Assembly (NCBI GenBank): GCA_902792635.1
Contig: CADBAG010000002.1
Location: forward strand, 2,918 to 66,917
Length of the DNA stretch: 64,000 nucleotides
DNA from: an uncultured Prevotellaceae bacterium
GTDB lineage: Bacteria > Bacteroidota > Bacteroidia > Bacteroidales > Bacteroidaceae
Reading direction: 5' to 3'
Shown here: positions 16,407 through 26,702 of the stretch, one piece after another
How positions within the stretch are numbered: position 1 is the stretch's first letter
How the letters are laid out: the number at the start of each line of letters is the position of its first letter
Program-made: the position numbers and the translations under genes
Notes under the pieces: generated by a model
What the model was told of the DNA's origin: nothing
Databases searched by the model: none
The model's input: only the letters and a program-made list of their open reading frames with translations

Positions 16407-17654
16407 CTAATACCTTAGCCACTTCAAGATTTCCTTGATGCTTGGCTTCTTGCCATACATCAGTATACCGACGCGATAGATCTTTCCGCCCAGCCATATC
16501 ATGAGGAAAGCTGTGGCATAGAGCAAGATGACGCTTAGCACTTCCTGCCACAAAGGCACGCCAAACGGGATACGTACCATCATGACGATAGGCGAGGTAA
16601 GTGGGAAAAGCGAGGTCCAGAACGCCAACGGGCCATCGGTATTCTCGATGCTATACATGGCAGCATAAAGGCCGAAGAGCGTGATCATCGTTACAGGAAC
16701 GACAAACTGATTGGAGTCTTCCTGCTCATTAATGCTCGCACCCGTAGCAGCAAAGAAACTGGCATAGAGCAGATAGCCACCGATAAACATAAGCAAGAAC
16801 ATGACGCCAATCTCAACATAAGGCAGATTGGTGAGGGCCGTCAAGACCATCTTTAATTCAGGAGACAAGACGGAGACTCCAAAGCCCTCTGATGCAATGG
16901 CAAGGATAACACCCAACATCACTGCCCATAAGACAAGCTGTGCCAGTCCTACAAGCATCACTCCGATGATCTTTCCCATCATCAGTTGGAACGGCTTGAC
17001 ACTGCTCACCAACAATTCCACAATACGGTTTGTCTTCTCCTCTATCACGCTCTGCATGACCATAGCACCATAAGAAAGGACAAACATATAAATGAGCAAG
17101 GTAAAGATACCACCGACAGCCATCGCTACAAAAGTGCTTGAAGATTGTTCTTCGCCTTCATCATTCCACTTGACAGTCTCGACAGGGACTTCTTGCTGTA
17201 CGTCTACAATGATCTTGTCCAATCCGGGGATACCTGCGGTGGCAAGTTTTTGTTTCTGTACAACTTCATCAAAACAGGAATGAATATAGTCGAGCAGATT
17301 GGCCGGTACCTCTTTGCGACTATATACCGTCACCTTTCCTTGATTCTTTACCAGATCTCCCGAGACGGTCACCACCGCATCATAGGGCGAATCCTCACTC
17401 TGCATCTCTTTCGTCAGTTTGGGCTGTGCCGTGAAAACAAAAGCACGAGAGCCCTGTAAGGCTTTGGCGTAGACACCCGAAGGGTCGATGACCGCCACAT
17501 GCTGCTGCTTGTCATTCTCCATTGAGGATAGCCACAACGGCACAAATACCAGTGCTGCCATGATAAAAGGCATAGCAATGGTAAGAATGATAAAACTCTT
17601 CTTCTGGACGCGCTTCAGAAACTCGCGCTGGATAATGATCAGTATCTTGTTCAT
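16407..17654 (-). CDS. ABC-2 type transporter permease (NatB-like)
   Basis: A 415-residue membrane protein starting MNKILIIIQREFLKRVQKKS. It has one N-terminal membrane segment, a large extracytoplasmic region (about residues 45-180) and five or six further segments, with the SYGAMVMQSVIEEKTNRIVELLVSS stretch typical of this group split across residues 200-230. This is the NatB/YhaP-type layout of ABC-2 exporters. Its ATG overlaps the stop of the ATPase gene by four bases (ATGA), so the two are translationally coupled. The substrate is unknown; sodium and antibiotic export are known for relatives. Confidence 0.88.
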   Translation of the reverse strand: MNKILIIIQREFLKRVQKKSFIILTIAMPFIMAALVFVPLWLSSMENDKQQHVAVIDPSGVYAKALQGSRAFVFTAQPKLTKEMQSEDSPYDAVVTVSGDLVKNQGKVTVYSRKEVPANLLDYIHSCFDEVVQKQKLATAGIPGLDKIIVDVQQEVPVETVKWNDEGEEQSSSTFVAMAVGGIFTLLIYMFVLSYGAMVMQSVIEEKTNRIVELLVSSVKPFQLMMGKIIGVMLVGLAQLVLWAVMLGVILAIASEGFGVSVLSPELKMVLTALTNLPYVEIGVMFLLMFIGGYLLYASFFAATGASINEQEDSNQFVVPVTMITLFGLYAAMYSIENTDGPLAFWTSLFPLTSPIVMMVRIPFGVPLWQEVLSVILLYATAFLMIWLGGKIYRVGILMYGKKPSIKEILKWLRY

Positions 17655-18595
17655 GACTTGCTTTCTATTTGCTCTTCGTTCCACTTTGTATCCTTACCAA
17701 TGACCTTCAGGAAGATATCGTTCATTGAAGGTATCTGCTCGGCAAAAGACTGTACTTCCACCTCATTGCAGAGTTGCTTGACAAGCTCATTGCCCGTCAC
17801 ACCTTCACCCGCCTGTAAGAGATAATGCTCCATACCGAGTCGGGTATCGTGCGACACAATAGAGAAACAATCACCATCCTGATCAGCCAATGTCTGAGGT
17901 GTGTTCAACTCATAGAGCCCCGTGCGGAACCGGTCTTTAATCTGCCGCATCTCTCCTTGCAGAACGACCTCCGAATGGTTGATAAGCGCAATATCATCGC
18001 AGATTTCTTCCACACTTGCCATGTTGTGGGTCGAGAAGATGATGGTGTGCCCTTGCTCTTTGAGCTGAAGGATCTCTTGCTTCAACTGTTCGGCATTGAC
18101 AGGGTCAAAGCCGGAGAAGGGCTCATCGAAGATAAGCAGGTCGGGATTATGAAGCACTGTGATAATGAACTGCACCTTCTGCGCCATGCCTTTTGACAGT
18201 TCCTCAAGCTTCCGGTCCCACCATTCCATGATACCGAACTTCTCGAACCATGTACGCAACCTCGTCACGGCCTCTTCCTTGCTCAGACCTTTCAGCCGTG
18301 CGAGGTAGACAGCCTGCTCTCCTACTTTCATCTTACGATACAGTCCACGTTCCTCCGGCAAGTATCCAATCCGCATCACATCATCCGCCTCCATTGGACG
18401 ACCGTCGAAGATCACCTCACCGCTGTCCGGTGCCGTAATACGATTCAGTATGCGTATTAGCGTTGTCTTACCTGCGCCGTTGGGGCCTAAGAGGCCGAAG
18501 ATACGACCTTTGCGTACCGACAACGACACGTTGTTGAGCGCCACATGGTTTTCAAACCGTTTGGTAACATTTTTAACTTCTAAGAAATTGTCCAT
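17651..18595 (-). CDS. ABC transporter ATP-binding protein (NatA-like)
   Basis: A 314-residue ATPase. Walker A is LLGPNGAGKTTLIRI near residue 38, the signature is LSKGMAQKVQF near 135, Walker B is DLLIFDEPFSGFDP and the switch His is in STHN. About 80 extra C-terminal residues correspond to the DUF4162-type tail of NatA-like ATPases. The start is ATG 18595 (MDNFLEVKNVTKRF); the longer frame to 18655 runs through the promoter. The gene is coupled to the permease downstream, forming a two-gene exporter. Confidence 0.92.
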   Translation of the reverse strand: MDNFLEVKNVTKRFENHVALNNVSLSVRKGRIFGLLGPNGAGKTTLIRILNRITAPDSGEVIFDGRPMEADDVMRIGYLPEERGLYRKMKVGEQAVYLARLKGLSKEEAVTRLRTWFEKFGIMEWWDRKLEELSKGMAQKVQFIITVLHNPDLLIFDEPFSGFDPVNAEQLKQEILQLKEQGHTIIFSTHNMASVEEICDDIALINHSEVVLQGEMRQIKDRFRTGLYELNTPQTLADQDGDCFSIVSHDTRLGMEHYLLQAGEGVTGNELVKQLCNEVEVQSFAEQIPSMNDIFLKVIGKDTKWNEEQIESKS

Positions 18596-18617
18596 AAAGA
18601 TTGTTTGAGTTACGCAA

Positions 18618-18625
18618 CAAAGGTA
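18618..18625 (-). promoter_or_regulatory. -7 box (TACCTTTG) of the NatA/NatB-like operon
   Basis: Reads TACCTTTG on the minus strand, 23 bp upstream of ATG 18595. Confidence 0.45.
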
Positions 18626-18700
18626 GTGATAATATAAAAGAAAACGATCCCCCAAACTATCCTTTTAAGATATTTTGGGGGATTATTGTATAAACATGAA

Positions 18701-20692
18701 TCAATCATGCAGGATGAGTGCCGACTGCGGACCAACGGTCACTTGTGTACCCGTGACGGTTCCCAATCCATTCTCATCGATCTTGCCATCCTTACACACA
18801 ACCGTGTAGGTACCATCGGGGACAGTGACTTGCCGTGCCTCCTTGTTGGCATTGAAGATGACGATGATGTTTTTCCATGCATCGCCACCGGCATTGTCTT
18901 TCAGGCGGTAGGCCACGAGGCAACCTTGTGTGGGCAGGAACTCAAGGTGCTTCTGCACAAGCTGTGTTTTGCCCAAACGGAATGCCGGATGGTTCTTGCG
19001 CAAGGCAATGAGGTTCTTATAATAACTGAACACCTGCGGATAACGCAAAGGATTGTTCCAATTGAGCTCATTGATACTGTCGGGTGAGTTATAACTATTG
19101 TGTACGCCTTTCTTATCGCGCAGCATCTCTTCACCGCTGAGCATGAAAGGCACACCCTGCGAGGTGAAGACGACTGTCTGTGCAAGCTCGTCGAGACGAA
19201 TCAACTCATCAGTTGTAATGTTAGGAATGGATGCCTTCAACCGATCCACAAGACACATATCGTCGTGGCAACTGACATAATTGATACACTGTGTCGGCTC
19301 CGTTGCCCACGGCTCCTTAGAGTAGTTCACCTTCGTATAATCTACTTGTGGATGCGAGGTCATACCTGTGATACCGGCCTTGATACTCTCTTCTGAACCA
19401 GCGATGCCGGCGAGGAACGCACCTTTATGATCATCACTGAACGGACCACGCAAAGCATCGCGAAGGTCATCGCAGAACGCAGCGATACCCGGCATCTGTG
19501 AGACATTGGCTTTCACGGCGAGCTTCTCTGTAGGATAAGCACACTGTCCAGCGCTCCAGCCCTCACCATAGATGAAGATGTTAGGGTTGATAGCCGTCAG
19601 TTCCTTGCGGATCTCGTTCATTGTCTCAATATCATGTACGCCCATGAGGTCAAAGCGGAAGCCATCAATATGATATTCCTCAGCCCAGTACTTGACACTC
19701 TGCAGCATAAACTGCCGCATGACGGTTTTATCCGAGGCGGTCTCATTGCCACAGCCCGAGCCATTACTCGGCTTCCCGTCTTTCGTGAAACGGTAGTAAG
19801 CATTCGGCCACGTACGCTGGAAGTTACTGTTGTCGAGGTCGAACGTATGGTTATAGACGACATCAAGGATGACACGGATGCCGGCCTTATGAAGCGCCTC
19901 TACCATTTCCTTGAACTCACGGATACGCGTGGCTGGATCATAAGGATTAGTACTATAACTGCCTTCCGGCACATTATAGTTCAATGGATCGTAACCCCAG
20001 TTATACTGAGGCTTGTCGAGTTTCGTCTCATCCACACTTGCATAGTCGAACGAAGGGAGGATATGTACAGCACCGACGCCGAGATCCTTAAGGTAGTTGA
20101 TTGCCCACGGCTCAGTAAGCGCCAAGAACTTTCCCGGATACTCTGTGCTCTGCCGCTTCACCCTGAACTCTTTCGGGCCAAGATTCACATTGCGCGCAAT
20201 GGAGAAATCGCGGAAATGCAGTTCATAAACCGTCAAGCCCGAATAGTTAGGAGTTAGGAGATAGGAGTTAGGAGTTGACTCTACGCTAAGGATGTGGTCA
20301 TTGCTCCAGCCCTCAGGATCCGTGCTCTTCATATTAATAATAGCACCGCGTTTTCCATTCACACCGACAGCCTTTGCAAAGACACCGGGAGTCTCGCCCT
20401 TGCCGATATTAAAGGTATAGAAGCGGCCTTTGAGGTCACCGCTGACTGTTGTAGCCCAAATGTTCTTGCCTACGTGCTTCATCCGCTTTGTAGACAACGG
20501 CTTCTTATCGGTTGTCACATCGCCACCTTTATAAAGGCTCAGCACGACACGCTTGGCATTGTCCGGAGCAATGAGCTTAAACGTCGTGTGACGCGGCGTA
20601 TACGACACCTCGTCAAACTTATAGTTCTGCGAAAAAGCCATCAATGAAGAGGGCAACAATAAAGCGGTAAGAATAATATTTCGAAAATTCAT
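18701..20692 (-). CDS. pulA: Type I pullulanase, GH13
   Basis: A 663-residue secreted debranching enzyme cutting alpha-1,6 bonds of pullulan or amylopectin fragments. A signal peptide (MNFRNIILTALLLPSSLMAFSQ) precedes a CBM48-like domain. The pullulanase signature YNWGYDPLNYNVPEGSY lies near residue 235. Catalytic residues are Asp 348 in GFRFDLMG, Glu 377 in YGEGW and the Asp in VSCHDD. Residues about 139-150 (TPNSYLLTPN) are encoded by the AACTCCT repeat and sit just before the conserved VYELHFRDFS strand, an apparent in-frame insertion. The gene follows susB and malQ in direction, separated by repeat R4, and has its own -7 box. Confidence 0.93.
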   Translation of the reverse strand: MNFRNIILTALLLPSSLMAFSQNYKFDEVSYTPRHTTFKLIAPDNAKRVVLSLYKGGDVTTDKKPLSTKRMKHVGKNIWATTVSGDLKGRFYTFNIGKGETPGVFAKAVGVNGKRGAIINMKSTDPEGWSNDHILSVESTPNSYLLTPNYSGLTVYELHFRDFSIARNVNLGPKEFRVKRQSTEYPGKFLALTEPWAINYLKDLGVGAVHILPSFDYASVDETKLDKPQYNWGYDPLNYNVPEGSYSTNPYDPATRIREFKEMVEALHKAGIRVILDVVYNHTFDLDNSNFQRTWPNAYYRFTKDGKPSNGSGCGNETASDKTVMRQFMLQSVKYWAEEYHIDGFRFDLMGVHDIETMNEIRKELTAINPNIFIYGEGWSAGQCAYPTEKLAVKANVSQMPGIAAFCDDLRDALRGPFSDDHKGAFLAGIAGSEESIKAGITGMTSHPQVDYTKVNYSKEPWATEPTQCINYVSCHDDMCLVDRLKASIPNITTDELIRLDELAQTVVFTSQGVPFMLSGEEMLRDKKGVHNSYNSPDSINELNWNNPLRYPQVFSYYKNLIALRKNHPAFRLGKTQLVQKHLEFLPTQGCLVAYRLKDNAGGDAWKNIIVIFNANKEARQVTVPDGTYTVVCKDGKIDENGLGTVTGTQVTVGPQSALILHD
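20245..20276. repeat. AGGAGTT repeat inside the pullulanase gene
   Basis: Four to five TTAGGAG/ATAGGAG units on the plus strand, the same unit as in the 10779-10921 array. The reading frame is kept. Confidence 0.75.
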
Positions 20693-20706
20693 ATTGATTG
20701 TTTTTG

Positions 20707-20714
20707 CAAAGATA
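20707..20714 (-). promoter_or_regulatory. -7 box (TATCTTTG) of the pullulanase gene
   Basis: Reads TATCTTTG on the minus strand, 15 bp upstream of the ATG. No LacI-type operator is seen near it. Confidence 0.45.
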
Positions 20715-20746
20715 GGCAAAAGCCTTGAGTAAAAAAAAGTCGCAAA

Positions 20747-20938
20747 GAGTGCCTCGAAGAGGCACAATCATTCATAACCCCAGACTAAGGGAGCGAAAGC
20801 GACCGCAGTCTGGGGACTTTAGGGTCGTGAGCAAGACTTCTGAATACCAGCCTCGGAGAGGCTGAATGCGCCTCTGGCGCGCAATGTAAGTATAAATCAG
20901 ATATTGCGCACTTTCGTGCATTCTGCCTCTCCGAGGCT
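20747..20938. repeat. Hairpin-mosaic repeat (locus R4)
   Basis: Lies between susB and pulA on the same strand. It has GTGCCTC/GAGGCAC, CCCCAGACT/AGTCTGGGG, CAGCCTC/GAGGCTG (twice) and GCGCC/GGCGC modules in the same order as R3. It ends 3 bp from the susB stop codon. Confidence 0.8.
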
Positions 20939-20941
20939 GTA

Positions 20942-23089
<2,148 letters not shown>

Positions 23090-25774
23090 TTATCTTCCAC
23101 TTTCCTGCACGAGGTCTTTGATATTCTGTGCGAAGCTCTTACTGTTGATAAGGTCCTCAATATTGACGTGCATACGGTAACGCCAGTAGTAAGGCACAAT
23201 AGCCGGCACGTTGATGCGCTCCTTGTCGGCATCGGCGAGGCGCAGCTTCTCGTCCATAGCGAGCCAGTCTTGAATGCTCAGTACGCAGAGCATTGACGGA
23301 CAGGTGAGTTGACGCGAGATGATGTCACGGGCAAGCCATCCCGGCAGTGGGTGCGGTGCGGGACCCTGACGGTAGAGCATCGTGTTGTAGTATTCTTGTG
23401 TACGCGGCCAGTCCTCATCCCACCACTGACGCATCGTTGCCATGTCGTGCGTGGAGAAGGTGCAGACAGAACGATAAGGATTGCGCGACAGATGACCGAA
23501 GCGCACATGCGGATCCTTCGGCATCGACTGGATCTCGAGGGAGAGGATGCGCAACTGGTTCATGACCCATGGCACGCAGTCGGGCACCATACCGAGGTCC
23601 TCAGCGCAGACGAGCATACGGGTAGCCTGAACGAGCACCGGCAGTTTCTTCATAGCCTCGCCATACCAGAACTGGTTGTTGCGACGATAGAAATAGTCGT
23701 TGTACAGGCGGTTGAAGGCACCCTTGTCGTTGTCGTAGAGACTCTCGTAGATGAAGTCGAACTGAGCGGAGATACGCGGATGGAACTTGTTCTTATCCGA
23801 ACGGTCACGCACGAAGAGCACGTCGCTGATGAGCGAATAGAGTCCATCGCGGAAGTTAAGCTCGTTCTGATCGGTGACGTTCTCGAAGAGCTTCTGGATC
23901 TTCTTCTGCGTATCATACTCCGGCTTCATCTTGTAGCGCTCATTGTCGATACGGTCAAGATATTTCTCTCTGACCTCATTGGCACGCTCCTTGAAGACAC
24001 GGTCGAGCACCCAATCGGTGATAAACGGCTCGGTGAAGCGCTCCTCCTGGAAGTTGAGACCATAACCACGGATCTCATCGGCGGTCATGCCGAGAGCCGG
24101 AGCGAACTGTCCGAGCAGTCCGTGAACGGCATCGATAGGAATCTCCCAAATACGGAAGAAGCCGAGCACATGGTCGATACGGTAAGCATCGAAATAGTTG
24201 GCCATATTCTTGAAACGGCGGATCCACCACTTGCAGCCGTCCTTGAGCATCTCGTCCCAGTTGTAGGTCGGGAAGCCCCAGTTCTGTCCATTGGTAGAGA
24301 AGGCATCAGGCGGCGCACCGGCCTGACCATTGAGGTTGAAGTAGCGCGGTTCTGTCCACACGTCGCAGCCGTAGCGGTTCACGCCGATAGGAATATCGCC
24401 CTTGAGGATGACATGATGCTGGCGGGCGTAGTCGTGCACGGCTTTCATCTGTGTGCTCAGCACGAACTGTACATAATACCAGAAAGCAACGGCTTTATAT
24501 TCTTTCGAGCGAGGCTCTGAGAGTTTCTTACGGTCAGCCTCATCCCACTGGTTATGATCTTTCCACTGCGAGAAGTCGGCCGTACCGTACTTGTCTCTCA
24601 GCGTGCAGTACTGTGCGTAAGGCACGAGCCACTCGCCGTTCTCTTTGAAGAACTCGCGGAAAGCATGTGTACCCAAGATCTTGGCACCCACCTGAGCATA
24701 GAGGTCGTGGAGATAAGCCACTTTGGCGTTGTTCACACGCTCATAGTCGATCTGCGGCAGGGCATTGAGTTCACGGCGCAGTTTCTCATAATGCTCACGT
24801 TTCTGCTCATCCTCAAGCAACGGCAGCCGGTGAAGGTTGACATACTGCGGATGAATGGCAAAGATACTGATGCAAGAGTAAGGATAAGAATCGGTCCATG
24901 TGTGTGTGATCGTCGTGTCGTTGATCGGCAACACCTGCAGCACCTTCTGACCTGTCTCACACATGAAGTCGATCATCTTCTCTAAGTCTCCGAAGTCACC
25001 CACGCCGAACGACTCTTTCGTACGGAGGGAGAAGACAGGCACGAGGGTACCTGCCACACGTGTGTTGTAGATCTCAAAGAAAGCTTGGCTGAGGTCGTAG
25101 ACGACGACGTTGCCGGGAGCCATAGCAGGGATATGAACGGTACGGTTCAATCCATCTTCCCACAGCACATCTTTCTTGTCTTTCTCGCTCACGGCACCGA
25201 ACTTAAACTCGATGGTATCGCCGGCAAACCAGGCTGCATCAAGATCGATGACCCATTCGTTATAGTTGTGCTGCGTCATCGGACGAGCCTTTGCCAAGTC
25301 CCAGTTGCCGAGGGCATCACCCTCGCCGACGAGCACAAGGTTGGAGTGGTTGAGCTGCGGTGCCCGCACAATGAAACGGATGGTGCGTGCAAACGTTGTC
25401 TTCTCCGGATTTTTCACCTTACAAGTGCGGATGCAGTCGGTGAAAGCTGAGCTATAGAGATAGGAGTCCTCGGGGATGTCATGCCACTGGTCATACACCG
25501 TGTACTCATGCCCGTTCACAGCGCTGAGCTCCAACGTGTGCATGATCGTCGTCCATTCATGTCTCTCCGATTGTCCCTGACACTCAATGTCATAGAAGTA
25601 AGACAGGGTATCCGACGGTGTGTCCATCTTCAGCTCACAGGTCCACCGTTTCCCACTCTGAGTCATCATGTGGTACTTGGTGACCTGCGCTTCGTCTGAA
25701 GAGTTATTGACAAGATTCAGCACCACTTCCTCGCCGAACCTCGTGCGGTAATCTACATTGAAACGTAAGTTCAT
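23090..25774 (-). CDS. malQ: 4-alpha-glucanotransferase (amylomaltase), GH77 with N-terminal starch-binding domains
   Basis: An 894-residue cytoplasmic enzyme (no signal peptide) that transfers glucan chains between maltooligosaccharides. Two CBM20-like domains occupy about residues 1-240 (MNLRFNVDYRTRFGEEVVLN start; second with IRFIVRAPQL..LVLVGEGDALGNW). The GH77 barrel has the nucleophile in YRIDHVLGFFRIWEIP, the acid/base in CAEDLGMVPDCVP and the third acid in STHDMATMRQWW. The long plant DPE2-like layout is usual for Bacteroidetes MalQ. ATG 25774 is chosen; ATG 25786 would add MLKT. A perfect LacI-type operator lies about 90 bp upstream. Confidence 0.95.
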   Translation of the reverse strand: MNLRFNVDYRTRFGEEVVLNLVNNSSDEAQVTKYHMMTQSGKRWTCELKMDTPSDTLSYFYDIECQGQSERHEWTTIMHTLELSAVNGHEYTVYDQWHDIPEDSYLYSSAFTDCIRTCKVKNPEKTTFARTIRFIVRAPQLNHSNLVLVGEGDALGNWDLAKARPMTQHNYNEWVIDLDAAWFAGDTIEFKFGAVSEKDKKDVLWEDGLNRTVHIPAMAPGNVVVYDLSQAFFEIYNTRVAGTLVPVFSLRTKESFGVGDFGDLEKMIDFMCETGQKVLQVLPINDTTITHTWTDSYPYSCISIFAIHPQYVNLHRLPLLEDEQKREHYEKLRRELNALPQIDYERVNNAKVAYLHDLYAQVGAKILGTHAFREFFKENGEWLVPYAQYCTLRDKYGTADFSQWKDHNQWDEADRKKLSEPRSKEYKAVAFWYYVQFVLSTQMKAVHDYARQHHVILKGDIPIGVNRYGCDVWTEPRYFNLNGQAGAPPDAFSTNGQNWGFPTYNWDEMLKDGCKWWIRRFKNMANYFDAYRIDHVLGFFRIWEIPIDAVHGLLGQFAPALGMTADEIRGYGLNFQEERFTEPFITDWVLDRVFKERANEVREKYLDRIDNERYKMKPEYDTQKKIQKLFENVTDQNELNFRDGLYSLISDVLFVRDRSDKNKFHPRISAQFDFIYESLYDNDKGAFNRLYNDYFYRRNNQFWYGEAMKKLPVLVQATRMLVCAEDLGMVPDCVPWVMNQLRILSLEIQSMPKDPHVRFGHLSRNPYRSVCTFSTHDMATMRQWWDEDWPRTQEYYNTMLYRQGPAPHPLPGWLARDIISRQLTCPSMLCVLSIQDWLAMDEKLRLADADKERINVPAIVPYYWRYRMHVNIEDLINSKSFAQNIKDLVQESGR

Positions 25775-25800
25775 AGTCTTTAGCATTATATTTCTACGTG

Positions 25801-25808
25801 CGAAATTA
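25801..25808 (-). promoter_or_regulatory. Imperfect -7 box (TAATTTCG) of malQ-susB
   Basis: One mismatch to TAnnTTTG, 27 bp upstream of ATG 25774. It is the best candidate in the 111-bp spacer and lies 66 bp (centre to centre) from the operator. Confidence 0.4.
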
Positions 25809-25864
25809 AGGAAAAAGTGCCAATTACTTGATTTACATCATGCAAAAACCACCGAGAAAGTGAT

Positions 25865-25876
25865 GCAAACGTTTGC
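25865..25876. promoter_or_regulatory. Perfect palindromic LacI-family operator upstream of malQ
   Basis: GCAAACGTTTGC with an ATG..CA-rich flank, a textbook LacI/CcpA-type palindrome. It recurs exactly at 57568-57579 upstream of the lacI gene of this window. It lies upstream of the malQ -7 box rather than over it. Confidence 0.75.
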
Positions 25877-25885
25877 ACGCCGGTT

Positions 25886-26551
25886 TTATTCTTGCTCGAT
25901 ATGACCATCGAAGAGCCGTATAATGCGATGGGCGATCTGCGCATCGTGCTCGTTGTGGGTCACCATGACGATCGTCGTGCCCTCCTGATTGAGCTCTGTC
26001 AACAGGCGCATGACTTCCAATCCGTTCTTCGAGTCGAGGTTACCGGTAGGCTCATCGGCAAGGATCAGCTTCGGGCCAAAGACGACGGCACGCGCAATGG
26101 CTACGCGCTGCTGTTGACCGCCGGAGAGCTGATGAGGGAAATGGTGGGCGCGGTGGGAGATATTCATGCGCGACATTACCTCCTCGACACGCTTCTTGCG
26201 CTCGGCCTTGGGGATGCCGAGATAAGTGAGCGGCAAGGCGATGTTCTCTTCCACGTTGAGCTCATCGATGAGGTTGAAGCTCTGGAAAACAAAGCCGATC
26301 TGTCCTTTGCGGATCGCCGTGCGCTCGTTCTCCTTCAGTCCGGCCACGTTCTTGTCACCGAGCCAGTAGTCGCCACTCGTCGGATTGTCCAAGAGTCCGA
26401 GGATATTAAGCAACGTCGACTTGCCACAGCCTGACGGACCCATGATAGCTACAAACTCACCGTCCTTCACCTCGAACGACACCTTGTCTAATGCAATGGT
26501 CTCCACATCTTCCGTGCGGAACACCTTCGTAAGATTCTCTACCTTAATCAT
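25886..26551 (-). CDS. ABC transporter ATP-binding protein (MacB/LolD type)
   Basis: A 221-residue ATPase with Walker [15 protein letters not shown] near residue 40, signature [14 protein letters not shown] near 140, Walker [13 protein letters not shown] and switch His in VTHNEHD. The size and sequence are of the MacB/LolD class that partners FtsX-like permeases. It is the last gene of the leftward efflux operon TolC-HlyD-permease-permease-ATPase. A 22-bp tandem repeat separates it from the permease gene upstream. Confidence 0.92.
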   Translation of the reverse strand: MIKVENLTKVFRTEDVETIALDKVSFEVKDGEFVAIMGPSGCGKSTLLNILGLLDNPTSGDYWLGDKNVAGLKENERTAIRKGQIGFVFQSFNLIDELNVEENIALPLTYLGIPKAERKKRVEEVMSRMNISHRAHHFPHQLSGGQQQRVAIARAVVFGPKLILADEPTGNLDSKNGLEVMRLLTELNQEGTTIVMVTHNEHDAQIAHRIIRLFDGHIEQE

Positions 26552-26592
26552 ATTCTTATGTTATTTATATTATTCTATACTATGGGCAGCCA

Positions 26593-26702
26593 GTTCCTCT
26601 ATTGAAGACTAACAGTTTCTCTATTGAAAACTAACAGTTTCCCTATTGGAAACTATTAGTTTCTCGATTGGAAACTCGCAGTTTCCCACTTAGAAACTCA
26701 CT
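26593..26702. repeat. Five tandem copies of a 22-bp palindromic unit
   Basis: Units start at 26593, 26615, 26637, 26659 and 26681, with consensus TTTCTCTATTGGAAACTAACAG by majority given in two parts: TTTCTCTATTG then GAAACTAACAG. Each junction contains AGTTTCC/GGAAACT, so every unit can form a small hairpin. Copies differ by a few bases, the fifth most, and the fifth overlaps the stop codon of the permease gene. Confidence 0.85.

Noticed and set aside
23309-24520. Long open frame antisense to malQ
   Set aside because: All GH77 catalytic motifs lie on the minus strand; the other frame is a shadow.
26593-26702. Possible CRISPR array
   Set aside because: Units are 22 bp and contiguous, with no unique spacers and no cas genes.
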